Of a stretch of 64,000 nucleotides of DNA, positions 1 to 12,325 are shown piece after piece; position 1 is the first letter of the stretch, and every line of letters begins with the position of its first letter. Source of the stretch: Marsupella aquatica (lineage: Eukaryota > Marchantiophyta); NCBI GenBank assembly GCA_973895155.1, contig OZ316897.1, positions 930,001 through 994,000 on the forward strand. The letters are read 5' to 3'. The notes beneath the pieces were generated by a model, which saw only the letters and a list, made by a program, of their open reading frames with translations, ran no database searches and was not told the DNA's origin. A program made the position numbers and the translations under genes.

Positions 1-1019
1 TAGATCAAGTATGACTGGTAAGTTGCTAAGTTCTCCTCCAATTCTTATTTTTTTAAAGTATAGGCATTAATGTGCTGAGAATCAGGTGAGAATCAGGAAT
101 TGGGAGGTGTCTTCGTTTACACACCGTGCTGGGTCTGGACCTCCTCCAGTGAGTACAGTGGCTGAGTGTGCGATAAAGGAGTAACGTAAAGAGTTTCCAA
201 ACTAGAAATATTCTCATTAAAAGCATCCGTCCCCGAATGCCCATTTAGTGAGAATGTCTCCATTGCACTGTAGACTGATGGAATTTCTCGCTGTCTATTA
301 TAATTATATAGCATGTTCGTTCTAAGACACAAGAAATTTTAACTTATTGACAATAATGTCAATTGTATCCTATCAAAGAGCAATTATAGCATAATATTCA
401 AATGCATTAAAACAAGGAATCAAATAAATAAATAGAATAAAAATGCACACCTTTATAGTGAAGAAACTACCGTACTTTTGAGGTGAAAAACAAGTACGTA
501 ACTTATAAGTCAATGTACCTTAGAGGTATAGTATTTTGTGGTTGACAGAAAAGTATGTTAGTTTTATACTCTAGCTTTGTACTCTACTTTTAGGCCCTAT
601 TGAAAGATTCACTATTTAGGTGACACCTGTTAGCCTCTAAACCATAAGGGTTGGAAAGTTTTTCACCAATGGACATATAACCTACAGGGCATATCTGGTT
701 TTTGTATTGGGTGCATCCTGGTGAGTCTGACCATCTCTTGCAATAGAGAATGAATGGCAGAAAAAAAATCTCATCAAATATATGATAAGCTATCACAATA
801 AAACATATCAAATCAAATGAAATCATAAACTTGAAATAATTAAAGGGGTTAGATAATTTGTTAAATTCAAACCAATACAAAGTGAAATGATACACTAGGC
901 CAGATTTAAAAGAAAATTCAAAACTCATATTTCTAATAAGACAAAATAAGGTAGAAGGTGTTCGCCATATAGCAATTATAATCATACTAGCTCATTAGTG
1001 AGTTGCACAAAAGATCTGT
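1..1019. other. AT-rich stretch, no supported gene
   Basis: No recognisable gene. A short open frame on the minus strand (332 to 117) has a protein-like composition and could be a terminal exon, because a possible AG acceptor precedes it near 300. No partner exon or known family was recognised, so it is not called. Confidence 0.3.
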
Positions 1020-1350
1020 GACATAAAAGATGTCAATGTTTAAAATGTAGATACATAATATGTAGATGTGTAAAAATATTGTTGCACAAAAGATTTCATT
1101 GCATAATAAAAAGAAGTCATTGCTGAAAAGATATCATTAATATTGTGAAGGAAAAGATGTTGTTTAATAAAAGAAATACTTGTGTAAAGGTTCCATTGCA
1201 TATAAAGGGCTTGTTCCAGAAAAGAGATTGTTGTGTTTTGGATCTCATAGCATAAAAAATGCTGCATTAAAAGATGATGTTGCTCAAAGATGTTATGAAG
1301 GAAAAGACATTGTTATCTAAAAGAAATTGTTGCATAAGAGATGTCAAAGG
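1020..1350 (-). repeat. AAAGATGT-rich degenerate satellite
   Basis: AAAGATGT or AAAGATNT recurs every 15-35 bases between words such as 'ttgcacaa' and 'cattgc'. It is the reverse complement of the CATCTTTT family seen at 2.93-3.93 kb and 8.74-9.09 kb, so it is the same family in the opposite orientation. Confidence 0.6.
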
Positions 1351-2920
1351 CAGGCACTTGGGCATAGGCCAATAAGAGGCTATATTTGGCCTTCAAGAAA
1401 AAAATGTGGAAGATCTGCTCACTTGACTCTCAAAAATGAGTTCATTTCAGTTTGTGGTTAATGTCACAAACAGGATACTCAGGATTGACATCTCAGGATT
1501 GAGATGGATAGACCACTTTTGGGGCTTTGTGTAATTCATTTGGTGCAAGGTAGCCTAACTGGTGGGAGCGGGAGACAAATCCTCCTTGATACTCCCCATC
1601 CATTTTGTCAGATTTCATCTCTGTTTTTTCCTTTTTCCTTTTTCCAGTTTTTTTGGTTTCTTCCTTGATTTGGTTCCTTCCCAAAAAAAACTGGCACTGC
1701 AAATTTTCAAGAATAGCCAGGACCATGTATTCTAGATGTTAATGTTGAAGATGTGTAATTATTTTTTAAATGTCGAAGATGTGTCACCTGCCAGGGACAA
1801 TGAACTTCAAGTGACCAGATCACTAGTATGGCAGATCATGCTTGGATGGTTATTAATAGAGTCCCTCTCTCAAGCTGTGCTTGAGACTCCAAGTTGTACA
1901 GAATAGTATGTGCGTGATGCTGAGAGTAGACTGGCAGCAATTGGGGGTGGATATAAGAATAATTTACGATAGCTTATTAATGCTTAGAGCTTCTTCTTCA
2001 AATTCAAATTCAAATAAATGTACATGTGAAAGATCGGCCCAATTGACTCTCAAAAATAATTTAATAAATATAATAATGCTTAGAGCTTTGTTGCCTAATA
2101 AATGAACCCACCTGCAATATGGCCTACCCACCTGAAATGCTTGGGGTCAGGACTTATTTTTCATAGGTAATTAGTTATGTTTTAATTCTCCTTACCTGAT
2201 TTTTTTCATAGTTAGCTAGATTATGATATTTGAATTGCATTTATGACAGATCTATTCTTTGTAAGCTCGTCTATTTGGAATTCTAAACTATAATACAAGG
2301 TTGTGCCTTTTTATGCACTGGTCATCATTCAAATCTGGAGTGGCTTTTTGGGTGAAAAAAACAGAAACTGCAAACAGTGGAAGGAATAAAGAATAAATGA
2401 ATTATATTTGGTGTGAATGAAAAAGTGAATGGCTGCACACTTCCCCAAGCTAGAAGGAAAAGACAATGAAAGTCTTCTCTTTATCATCCATCTATACAAA
2501 TTAAAAGTTCTTCCCTCTACTATCCACCTTATACCATGCTCCCTCTATCATCCATGCTAGCTCTTAACTCCTTCTACCATCTATGCAATACCATGCTCTT
2601 CTCCTCCCTCTACCATCCATGCTATATCATCCATGGATACAGGGCTACATAATGACAGTAGTTTAATTGCAAATATCACATAGTCAATCAAGTAGAGCAT
2701 AATCTAATCAATGAGAGGAAAAGGAGACCAAAGAGTAATCAAAGAGGGAACCAAAGGGAGGGGGTTGGGGGTGGCTAGCGGGTTTGGGGTGGTTTGTTGA
2801 GCTTTGAAAAGAAAAAAATGATAAAAACAACAAAAAATCGTTGTCGATGTGTTATACTTGGGTGGTTGATGTCTCCTCTCTTTTGAGTCATGATATCTTT
2901 TACTCAAACACATCTTTTAT
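1351..2920. other. Intergenic, nothing recognised
   Basis: AT-rich DNA with short pyrimidine-rich words such as 'ctaccatcc' repeated near 2480-2630. No gene or element boundary could be supported. Confidence 0.4.
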
Positions 2921-2924
2921 GCAA

Positions 2925-3935
2925 TGAGATCTTTCTAACAAACAAAATCTTTTACTCAAGCTATCTTTTGCAACATGGTAGTTTTTCTCAACTACATCTT
3001 TAGCACAACGTCATCTATTACGCATTGACATCTTTCAACAAACAATATCTTTTAGAAAATTACATGTTTTGCACAATGATATCTTTTACTTTACGACATC
3101 TTTTGAGGAACCACATATTTTACTTGACAGCATCTTTTGCACAATGTTGTCTTTTACTTAACAACATCTTTTACTTTATGCCATCTTTTGAGCAACCCCA
3201 TATTTACTTAACTGCATCTTTGACTTAATGATATCTTTTGCGCAATGACATATTTATTAGCGACATCTTTACTTAAAGACATCTTTAATGCAACGACATG
3301 TTCATGCAACATCTTCTAAGCATCTGACCTCAAGATCTTTTCTCATCTTGACATATTTTCCTCACCTTGAGATCTTCTCTCACCTCAACATATATTTTAT
3401 CATTTTCTCATTTTGCCATCTTTTTCTCACCTTACCATATTTATCTCACCACAACATCATTCCCTCACATACCCTCAACATTTTTTCTCACCTTGGCATG
3501 TTTTTTCTCTCATCGACGTCTTAAGGACATCTTGGGTGCCAAAACTTCTTTTTTCTTAATGATATCTTGGCTAACACTATATCTTTTTTCTTGATGACAC
3601 CTTGGACTACACGACATCTTTTTTCTTAACAACATCTTGGGCAACATTACATCGTTTTTCTTAAGGACATCTTGGGTGCCACTATATCATTTTTCTTAAC
3701 AATATCTTGGGTTTTCTTCACGACATCTTGGGCAACACCACATTTGTTTTCTTAACAATATCTTGGGCGACACCACATCATTTTTTCTTAATGGCATCTT
3801 GGTCGACATGACATCTTGGGCAACACAATATTTTTTTTCTTAACAACATCTTAGGCGACATAACATCTTTTTCTTCACAACATCTTGGGCAACACAACAT
3901 TTTTTTTCTTCATGACATCTTTTGTGCAATGCACA
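2925..3935 (+). repeat. CATCTTTT degenerate satellite block
   Basis: About one kilobase in which GACATCTTTT or ACATCTTNG recurs at irregular 15-35-base spacing. The first half is interleaved with 'gcacaatg' and 'acttaac'. The second half shifts to a variant with 'ttttcttaa' and 'cttgggc'. The drift in unit type along the block suggests local expansion of subfamilies. The short open frames in it are compositional. Confidence 0.7.
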
Positions 3936-4149
3936 GATATTTAACACTCCTTACTTTAACCTTCTAATTTAGTTCGAATGAAGGCCGCCCTTCACCATGT
4001 AATGCCTGCCAAGGCTTACTTTAAATTTACTTCAATTGGTGCTATTCTCCCCTCCCTACAATATTGTACTCTGCCTTTATAACAGGATTGAAGTCCTTTT
4101 GAGCACAATACCTCCCAGGAGTTGTTAGCTCAACTATTTCTGATTTTTT

Positions 4150-4425
4150 GAAGGATGACAAAAAGTTGGATGAGATGATGCTGCGTCTAAAGCTTGATGG
4201 AAATCCGAGAAAAAACAACAGGTGCAGGAGGATGCTTTCCATCAAATGCGGTAGAATCTGCTTCTCGCCATCCTTCTAAGAGTTCAGGTTCAGGTAGAAC
4301 AAGCACGAGTAATGGGTCAAGAGCTAGTGGTGTTACTTTGACTTCCACTCGTCCTCAGGATTCAGGAGACCCACCTTCTCGTGCTTCTGTCTCAAAAGCT
4401 CAGGTTGTCTGATGGTAATTCGTGG
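4150..4425 (+). pseudogene. PPP4R4-like last-exon fragment (truncated, frameshifted)
   Basis: Translates like the first part of the last exon of the PPP4R4-like gene at 21281-29043: an acidic/lysine start, the motif LRLKLDGNP, then a Ser/Thr-rich tail. An A run near 4208 has one extra base relative to the intact copy and shifts the frame. A lysine codon is missing near 4160. The rest of the exon is deleted after about 4455. No upstream PPP4R4 exons are present to the left. It is therefore a relic carried in when the MGST-containing block was duplicated. Confidence 0.85.
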
Positions 4426-4857
4426 CCTGCTCATGTACAGAACTCCACTCATCCCACTTAGTACTCAACGCTCAACGCTCAATGCTCTGCTCAAGGGAGA
4501 ATGATGGTATTGCGATTCCGAGTAGTCCAACAAAAATGAATTTATGTTAAAAGAGTCCCACATTCCGAACCTTCGCAACGTTTGTTGCTAGCTTTTGGAA
4601 TGGTTGGGAGTCCATATCATTGAGAATATGGTAGTGCGTAGATCGGAACCAAAGTTCAGTTCCACCGAAACGCACTGATTCTGGAGTCCATGACTCCAGC
4701 CTTAGGGACAGGAGCTTCTGAAAGCTTGTTGAAGCATTCATTAGTAGCCTAATTATGGCAGAGAAACTGTGCAAGATGCCAGGAGCTTTCGTTTTTGACT
4801 GGTTCTTCCTCCGTCACAAATTCCCTAACTAGATCATTGCACTTCATGTAAACAACA

Positions 4858-4977
4858 GCTCCACAAATCCAGCAAATGTTTGAATCTTTCGTTACTAGAA
4901 CATCAAGAACGAAATCAGCTCCACAAATCCAGCAAATGTTTGAATCTTTCGCTACCAGAACATCAAGAATGAAATCA
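4858..4977 (+). repeat. 60-bp tandem duplication
   Basis: Two adjacent 60-base units beginning 'gctccacaaatccagcaaat' differ at only a few positions. They lie in the 3' flank between the PPP4R4 relic and the MGST3-like gene. The remaining DNA from 4430 to 5531 has no gene. Confidence 0.9.
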
Positions 4978-5531
4978 CTATATGGCCCGTGCAATTACAA
5001 TGCATCGTCCCGCAATTAAGTAAAGAAAAGTATTTAAGACAATGTTCAGGAAGATCGTCGTTACGTAAATCCAAAGACAGCATCATGTCGAAAATCATTT
5101 GTGACTCCTCTCCAGCAAATGTGGACAATTCCAAGCACATCTCAGAATTGAGAGACAGAATTGCAATGTTCGTTTATGAAAAGAATTACAGAATACTGAA
5201 TTTAATCATGTACTCACTCATGCCTGAACCATGACTGCTGCTGCATGGCTCCTGTCTGTGAGAATGCTTCAATTTTGGGATGATCCCTTCTGCCATAAGC
5301 ATGTTCTTTCTCCGTCTAGCGTACGAGGATGTGCAGCTAAGAAAAACATTCCACTTCCACGTACATCACTGATAAAATGGGCACTAAGGCACAACAAGCA
5401 GTTGTGCGTACTCTTATTACCAATCTGCTCTTCTGAACCCAGAGTCCAGTAAGGAAAAGTTCGGGGTCAAATAGTTCCGTCATGCTAATGAGTCTGTGCC
5501 CAGCAACACGGACAAGATCATTCCACTGTCA

Positions 5532-7049
5532 TCACAAAAAGAGCTGATGGACAGTGAGTGAGATGCTGCATCCCATCAACACCATAATGCCCAAGAACCC
5601 AATTCTTCTGTAGAAAACCAAACCAGCGGCAAGTAGACCATGTCAGACTCGAGAACGTTTCGGGAATAGCAAACGTGAGTGAGCAGAATAAGCAAATCAT
5701 CATAATAGTAGCAGAAGTAACTTACGTGCCCCTCAGTCTCTTCCTGGGATCACCAGTGGAGTAATCGTTGAAGTAAGTAATACGGGCCGCTAGGAACAAG
5801 AGTCCCGCTGCTGTCGCAATCCTGGGGTGCTGTATAGTTCAACACGGGAATGGGCACACACATTAAGAATTCAGGTACTTTCAAGTAGAATGGAAACATG
5901 GAAGGCAAAAATTTTCAAACACGCCTTCTATACTAGCTCCCAGCTTTCTGTACATGTGACAAAAAACAGCCTCTTAGCCTCGTGCCCCCCAAAGTCACAG
6001 AAACCAAAAAATACGCATCGTCGCTCGTTGCTCCGATTTATTACTCGGTTCCGATGAAGGAGGAGCTGGACAGAATAAGAAGTGTCGAGGTTGAAATGTA
6101 CCTGGAGTCCGGCCAGTAGGAGCGACGCAAAAAAGAACGGGACGATCTCCAAGAAGTTCTGATGTCCCCTCTGTTACGGGAAGTTTCTGTCACATGTTAG
6201 TGATCAAACCAGAAGAACCGGACAACAACTTCCCATCTAATGCCGCACTACACAGTTTCCTTCCTTCGCATCTAGGAAAAGAAATGTCGCTGGAAGAATA
6301 GCCCAACTATTCACCTGGACACAGTTGAACATCTTAGCCTGCTTGTTCTCACTTTCCAGCGCATACATATTTGGATAATGCACGCCATACCTGCAGAAAC
6401 ACAGCAACGATCAATACAGGTGACGCAAAATTATATATTAATCAAACTGCAAAAGGACAAGAGGGGCCCAATCGGGAGACATGACCCCAAATGCAGAAGA
6501 CCCAATCAAGGGAAAGCAACCAAAGCAAGACGCTTGGAAACAAGAATAAACAATGCATGACTTTCCAAACGAACGATTTGATGGGGCCCCTTCAGGGAAA
6601 GAAACCTCTGACGACGCCCCCACTTTTAAAATTGACTCGGCCCCCTTTCCCTGTCACCCCTGCTTATGACGAGTTTGGCCACAATCGTGGTCAGTGGATT
6701 CCATAACTCCATCCAATATGGTACACTGAGCCAGGAGCCCTGCAATCAACCTGGCGTACTCCTACACAGATGTACTATTCCTGAAACTCAAGGACTCCTG
6801 CAACTTTGTTTGTGCCACACTCCCATACCTCCATTTCTCCCTTAGCAAGCAAAACACAACGAAGGCTTTGCTTCCCCGAAGTGCAACCTAAAACAATTGC
6901 AGCGCAGGGGGGAAGTGAAATGACTCCACACTCCATACTTACTTCTTGCGGGCATTCACGACGCCAACCGCCATGAACATGTTGGCCAAGAAGGCTGCCA
7001 CCACAACCACAGCCACAAGGCTAAACTCTGAGGAAACCACGAGCACCAT
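5532..7049 (-). CDS. MGST3: Microsomal glutathione S-transferase 3-like MAPEG protein, left copy (five exons)
   Basis: Predicted MAPEG-superfamily integral membrane enzyme: a glutathione transferase/peroxidase-like protein of ER or organelle membranes that detoxifies lipophilic electrophiles. Exons on minus: 7049-6943, 6390-6315, 6170-6102, 5829-5726 and 5607-5532. All introns are GT-AG and phases agree, giving 143 aa, the usual family size. Visible features are a hydrophobic N-terminal helix (residues about 5-27), KKYGVHYPNMYA, FNCVQRGHQN (the conserved family motif at about 57-66), two to three further membrane helices, and TYFNDYSTGDP. The start ATG matches the other copy exactly. Relative to the right copy it has a few conservative changes (for example FMAVGVVNARKK) and no stop or frameshift, so both copies look functional. 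Intron 1 contains a dispersed repeat (6430-6560). Confidence 0.92.
6425..6565 (+). repeat. Dispersed short repeat in MGST3 intron 1
   Basis: Carries the words CAAACTGC, GGGAGACATGA and CCCAATCAAGGG in order. Similar ordered words occur at 16885-17060, 18930-19065 (inverted, the other MGST intron 1), 30325-30425 and, more weakly, 47060-47170. It looks like a short non-autonomous transposon or SINE-like family. Ends are not defined. Confidence 0.6.
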
Positions 7050-8080
7050 CGTTCTCCCCTAGGTCACAGCACTGATGATCGGATAAGAGCACGTTCACTG
7101 CCTGCAAATCAAGGCCGGAGATTCTTGTCAGCTGTGGTTCGCCATGTGTAAGGGAAAGCCAACGGCAGTAAACATTTCACGAATCACGACTGCACTCCGA
7201 AATTTTCAGGGATTCCCAAAAAAGAAGAGCACAAACTACTTAACCGGAAAGGGACCGTGAAACCATCAAGGTTTCGAATCTAGAGGGGGATGCCACGTTC
7301 AAGATGAAACATGTAAGCTGTCTCCAAAAGCCGAAGGGAGACACAGAGATTAAGACAACACCAAATCGCTATTCCGAGACATAAATTGGCACAAGAACAG
7401 CATTGCAAATAAAACTGCAAGAACAATGGCCGTCACGTGGGGAACACTTTGTCAGTTGCGGTTTTCCAACTTCAACATTGGGGAAAGGGCGATCAACCAA
7501 CAAGTGAAGACAACTCACAAACGTCAAAAGCGTTTCAGAGGTTTGCACTACTTTCTCAAACAGCCCATCAGAGCATACAAGGAGGTCTAGGCGCTGACTC
7601 AGAGTAGATATCAGAGCGGAAGGCAACATTCACAAACAACCCAATCCAAGAATCAGGATGTCATCAAGACGGTGTCAAACTGGTGCCCTGTCACCGCCCA
7701 CGCAACAAAAGAAGGCAGAAATGCAAACTGTGCCTCTGCCCAAGCGGCGACAGAACAAAACATCAACGTGGAGGTCTAGATGCAAACCCAAAGTAGGGAA
7801 GCCGACAATCGTAGACAACCCAAAACCCTAAATCCCAGAAACACGAGCTCAGGATGTCAAAGGTACCGACGAAAGAAAACAGACGGCAGAAACGCAATCT
7901 CTACCTCAAAACCAGAGAGATCCTCGTTACAAACACTCTGCCACCAGAGCTCTCTCTGGAACTCTCAGCCTCTCTGATTCGGTGTAGAGTAAAATCATCA
8001 TCATCAAGAACTACAATAGACAGTTGCTTCACTTTTTAGAGTGTTCGTCATACTATAATACACAGTTGCGTCACTTTTTA
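7050..8080. promoter_or_regulatory. Upstream region of left MGST3-like gene
   Basis: This is the 5' flank of the minus-strand MGST3-like gene, conserved in the inverted copy at 17490-18323. That copy probably includes the promoter and a 5' untranslated region. No core promoter motif could be placed with confidence. A short tandem repeat ('cagttgcttcactttttaga' and its variant) lies at about 8020-8090. Confidence 0.4.
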
Positions 8081-8194
8081 GAGTGTTCGCAGTTAAAATT
8101 TGCACAAAAATTAAAAAATCATGTCAAAGATAAGCAATAAAGCCAAAGTGTGAATTGAGGTTAGTGTGAATCACAAAAAGTTGCACCATTGCCC

Positions 8195-8262
8195 AAGACA
8201 AGCAAGAATAATCATACTAGACACTAAGACAAGCAAGAATAATCATACTAGACATAGAAAAG
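8195..8262 (+). repeat. Short tandem duplication
   Basis: 'gacaagcaagaataatcat' followed by 'actagacacta'/'actagacatag' occurs twice in direct tandem. Confidence 0.75.
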
Positions 8263-8739
8263 AAGAAGTGAGAGAGGATCAATGCATGAGGATCAAGGAG
8301 AATACATCCATGCAAATAAGTATTGTACATATTCATTGTACATATTCAATATTCTGTGCATCATAATTTTTTGTAATATTGGCAGAGTAGTTTAATTGCT
8401 AATAATATTTTAGTCACTAGATCAATAAAAAACTACTCTCCCAATATTTGTGGTGATTTTTACAGTCATTTGCAGTGTCATTTTCAATGCCAAAAAACAA
8501 AAATAATAAGGTCCAAAAACATAGTGAAGCGCATGGCATGGGTGTTGATGGCAAGGTGTTGGGCGAGGGGCACACTCGCAAAGTAGGGTAGCCCCTTGAT
8601 CTCACATGGGTAGGGAGGGGGGGGACAACGAGTGGAGTGATGGTGGATGTGAAAAAGAGAAGACCAAAAATAGGAAAATGGGGAATTTAAAGGGGGAGGT
8701 TAAGGTACACCTCTCATTTTGTTATACTTTTGTGGTTGT

Positions 8740-9090
8740 CTTTAACCAAACAACATCTTTTATGCAACGCACGGGGATTGAAAGGATACCGACATAATAA
8801 TCATCTTTGCTAAACCCTATACCTGAAACCGATAATATAACGTTGCGCCAATTTATAGAGTGGTTGTCATTCAAATGCAGGGGCATTTTGGGTAAAAAAG
8901 AAAAACAATGAAAAAAACTTGCTCCTTCTCTCCTTGAATTTTTATTTCAAAATAGCTTTCACATAACGACAACTTGGATGAAACGACACCTTTTTCTTAT
9001 AACATCTTTTACTTCACGATATCTTTGGCAAAATGACACATTTTTCTTAACAACATATTTCACATAATGGCATCTTTGGCAAAATGACTT
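8740..9090 (+). repeat. CATCTTTT satellite, second block
   Basis: Same family as 2.93-3.93 kb: 'aacatcttttatgcaac', 'aacatcttttacttcacg' and similar words at irregular spacing, interrupted near 8790-8930. Confidence 0.6.
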
Positions 9091-9184
9091 CTTTTTACAG
9101 AATGGAAGATGGAATAGATTAAGTTTGAGCTTCATCGGACCAGTCGTTAAGGAGTTATGAATTTTCTAAGGTACCAAAAATTTA

Positions 9185-9385
9185 ATTTGTTACTTTATGC
9201 CGACGCTTTTGAAAGCGTCCAACAGTTGCAGGACGCCTCATGAAGCGTCCACCACTGACAATGATGAAGACCTCGACGCTTTTGAAAGTGTCCGCAGGCC
9301 CCAACAAAGAGAAGACACCTACGCTTCATGAAGCGTCCATTCAGATCCCGACGCTTTGCAAAGCATCCACCTCTTTCTTCCCGAC
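9185..9385. repeat. Cluster of GACGCTT palindromes
   Basis: Within 200 bases there are several short inverted repeats of two related forms: GACGCTTTTGAAAGCGTC and CGCTTCATGAAGCG (a perfect palindrome), plus decayed variants. They are separated by 20-40 bases of unrelated sequence. See findings. Confidence 0.85.
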
Positions 9386-9389
9386 ACTT

Positions 9390-12140
9390 AGAAAATTTTA
9401 GGATTAGACTGCATTTTCATCCAATAGCATTTTTGTCTGATTTCTTTGAAGTACTTAGACCACTCAAAAAAGTTTGAGATTTTCCCTACTTGCAGACTGA
9501 AGGTAACTCCTGTCACTATGTTAAAACCAACATTTTGGGTGTTATTGATTAGTAATTAAAAATAGATAAAGATAATCAAATATTATTTTATGTCAAAAAA
9601 GCCTAATAACACTTAGTCATTTACGCCCCCAAACTTAGTTTTTGTAGAAACCTACTATTAGAGTAATATTCTCTCCATCTTAGTTAGACTCGGGGTATAA
9701 CCCTCCTTACCACCATTATGTTAGGACCTTAAACCTATAAAGTATTTTAGTGTCACTTCTTGTCTAGGGGCCAAAACATTATTCAGTAATGGAGATTGTT
9801 GATTAATTGTTCCTCCTTCCATTGTAACAAGTCATTGAGAGTCAAAGTCTTGTATGGAAGTAAAGCTTTGATTTTGAAGTATGATTAAATTCAAGACTCT
9901 TGTGTAGTGATTGAGTTTAATGCTTAACTTATGAGATTCACATCGAGTTCACTGCTAGGCTTGCTCGTTGTGACAAGATTCGCTAGCCAACTCGAGCATT
10001 AATGTTATAATTGTGAGAAGAAAAATTTTATTTTCAAAGGAATTAGTACCGTTACAATGCACTGTAATAAACCTTAGAATTTGACTTAAGTTGTGTATCA
10101 CACTTCATCGAATCATGTTGATTGCATCATAAGGCTTATCTCTGCATTTGTAACCTGATAGTTACTTTGGGCTTGGTGAGCAAAAATCTTACATCCGACA
10201 TTATTATAGGTTGGAGAAAGGATGATTGGAGAGTGGTTGAAAGTTACCATTTTATATATAATAAGACCATAATCTTTTCTCAAGGAGTGGCAGTATTAAA
10301 GTGATAATTAAATCATCTCAGTCTAAATTTATCTTCATCTATAACTCAGAAATTTTTCTGTACTAGTGTTTTCATGAATTTGTTTATTTCTGTGAGGAGT
10401 AAATAAAAGAAATAGAGAGCAAGAGGTTCTAAAGCTCTCAAAAGGATAAAAATATTCAATCCAATCAAATTTTGTTCTTAAAGGGATCAATACATTGGTC
10501 TTGAAGTGAAAAGAGACACTTTTGGTTCTTCCATCTATACCACAATACATCTTTAGTGTAGATATAGTCTTAAAAGTTTAGTTAAGCAAAGTTACTAAGG
10601 ACACTACTCATTTACAAAAGACGCTCTTAGGAGTTTAGTCTAGCAATCTGGAATGACGCCACTCTTTCACAAAGAACGCCTTAAATGAGTTATTAGAGGA
10701 ATTTATCATTATAGTAGACTCTTCTAGGTAATCAATGGAGTGCTACAACTAACCCTATTAAGTCCAATTGAGAGAAGCTGCTATTGTTCAAGTAAGCTGA
10801 GAAGATTAAGAAGCGAGAGATGGAGACCTATTGTTGAACGCTTCTCTTTCACATCAGACTCTCCAAGTAGAGCAATGACAATTATTTTTTGCAATTTTAG
10901 ATCTGTCTCAAAAGCACCTAGTTGTTTAAAGGCCTTCTTGAGCTTAGTTTAATCTGAAATTTTGTGAGCATGATCCTTGATAATCAAGCAACTCACTTAA
11001 AAATTTTCAGAATTTTTGGTGATATTTAGCATAGTTTGCAATGACCTACCATTTACCATTTTGTTGCTTAGGTTATTTCATAGAAGAAACTCAAGACTTA
11101 GTAGAATATTACAAATTTTTAGTGTTTTAACATGAAAAATGAAGAGACATGTTCTTTCTCTTCTCCAAGGCTAGATGCCCATTCTAGACCTATAAGTAGT
11201 TGAATAGTTAATTTGCTTAGTAAGGCTATTTCTTGTTTGACATTGGAGATGCTTGTTGATAAAGAAGAGTAAAATCCATGAATTCAAAAGATGTCCTCGT
11301 TCTATTTTAGCCATGATTGCAAATTTGTAGTGTCTAAGATGGAAATCAAATTTTATCCTCAATGTTGTGTGCATTATTTGGAAGATTCCATTGGTGATTG
11401 AAACCTGTATTAGATTCATTACTAGAATTGTTTGCTATGTTGAGATTTGCTAGACAACCTGATTGAAGGTGTTTGAATTTGAGAAAGAAGCAAGAGTCTT
11501 TGCTCGTGACATTAAGTACCGCTATTTTGCACCGTTGTGCATTAGTGTTTATTTTGGATCGCGTGTTGCCGACAGTTCAATGTCAATTCACTACATTGTA
11601 GCCAAAAATATGTTGTGGTCTTGGTGAGCACTAGAATCTTTCTCTCATGAGAACTTTTGATGATAACATATTGACGACCACTTCTCATTTTGTGTGTGGC
11701 AAAAAAATCTAAGGCAAAAAAGTATTGGATATGGATTTCGCATAATTCCTTGTAAAATGAGAAAAAAGCTGTTGAATCCAAATGTGGGATATGGCGTATC
11801 CTCGGGGCATAAGCCATTTCACATCCCACTTGGGTTTTTCAAAAAATCTCAAACAATAGTAAAATTGCTATGGTCATATTACCTGTGCAAAATATTCCCC
11901 AAATTCTTTTTAACAGTAACTTCTAACCAATTGTGCCTCGACTATGGTCAAAAACTAACCATGGTCAACACAAAAAGTGTAAATAGAAGTGCCTTGACAA
12001 GAAGATAACATTCATTTTTCTTTGCATTTGTTTACTCTTTTTCTCATCAAATCTCAAATCTTAATATACTTTTGTATTCAATCAAAATAAAAGCAATCAA
12101 GAGGTTGGATTTGGTGATATATATATAAACTTATTAGTTG
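9390..12140. other. Intergenic, nothing recognised
   Basis: AT-rich single-copy-looking DNA. Short open frames are present, such as 11694-12008, but none shows a known motif or plausible splice partner. Confidence 0.4.
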
Positions 12141-12149
12141 AAATTAGAA

Positions 12150-12325
12150 GGAGGAATGTGAAATGGGATACCGCATATCCCATTTTGGATTCAACCCAAG
12201 GATATGAGGCTTTTGAATTGCACAAGCCTTAAGTTGAGGAGTTGATTCACACAAAATGGGATACCATGTATCCCACTTCAGATTCAATCCAAGGATATGA
12301 GGCTTTTGGAATGCACAAACTTGTT
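12150..12325 (+). repeat. Tandem GGGATAC-centred repeat
   Basis: Two diverged direct units of about 80 bases carry 'aaatgggataccgcatatcc' or 'aaaatgggataccatgtatc', then 'aaggatatgaggcttttg' and 'tgcacaa'. Related words recur at 11780-11835 and at 13000-13025, where GGGATACGACGTATCCC is a near-perfect palindrome. Confidence 0.75.

Larger units (their letters stand above)
4115..8030 (+). repeat. Left arm of large inverted duplication
   Basis: This arm is homologous in inverted orientation to about 17490-21915. It contains, left to right, a relic of the last PPP4R4-like exon, the 3' flank, a complete MGST3-like gene on minus, and that gene's upstream region. Compared with the right arm it lacks about 600 bases matching right-arm 20960-21570 and carries small indels. 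All five MGST exon lengths are preserved. Edges are estimated by eye: similarity starts near 'gttagctcaactattt' (4127) and fades after 'gtagagtaaaatcatc' (about 7983-8030). Confidence 0.85.
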
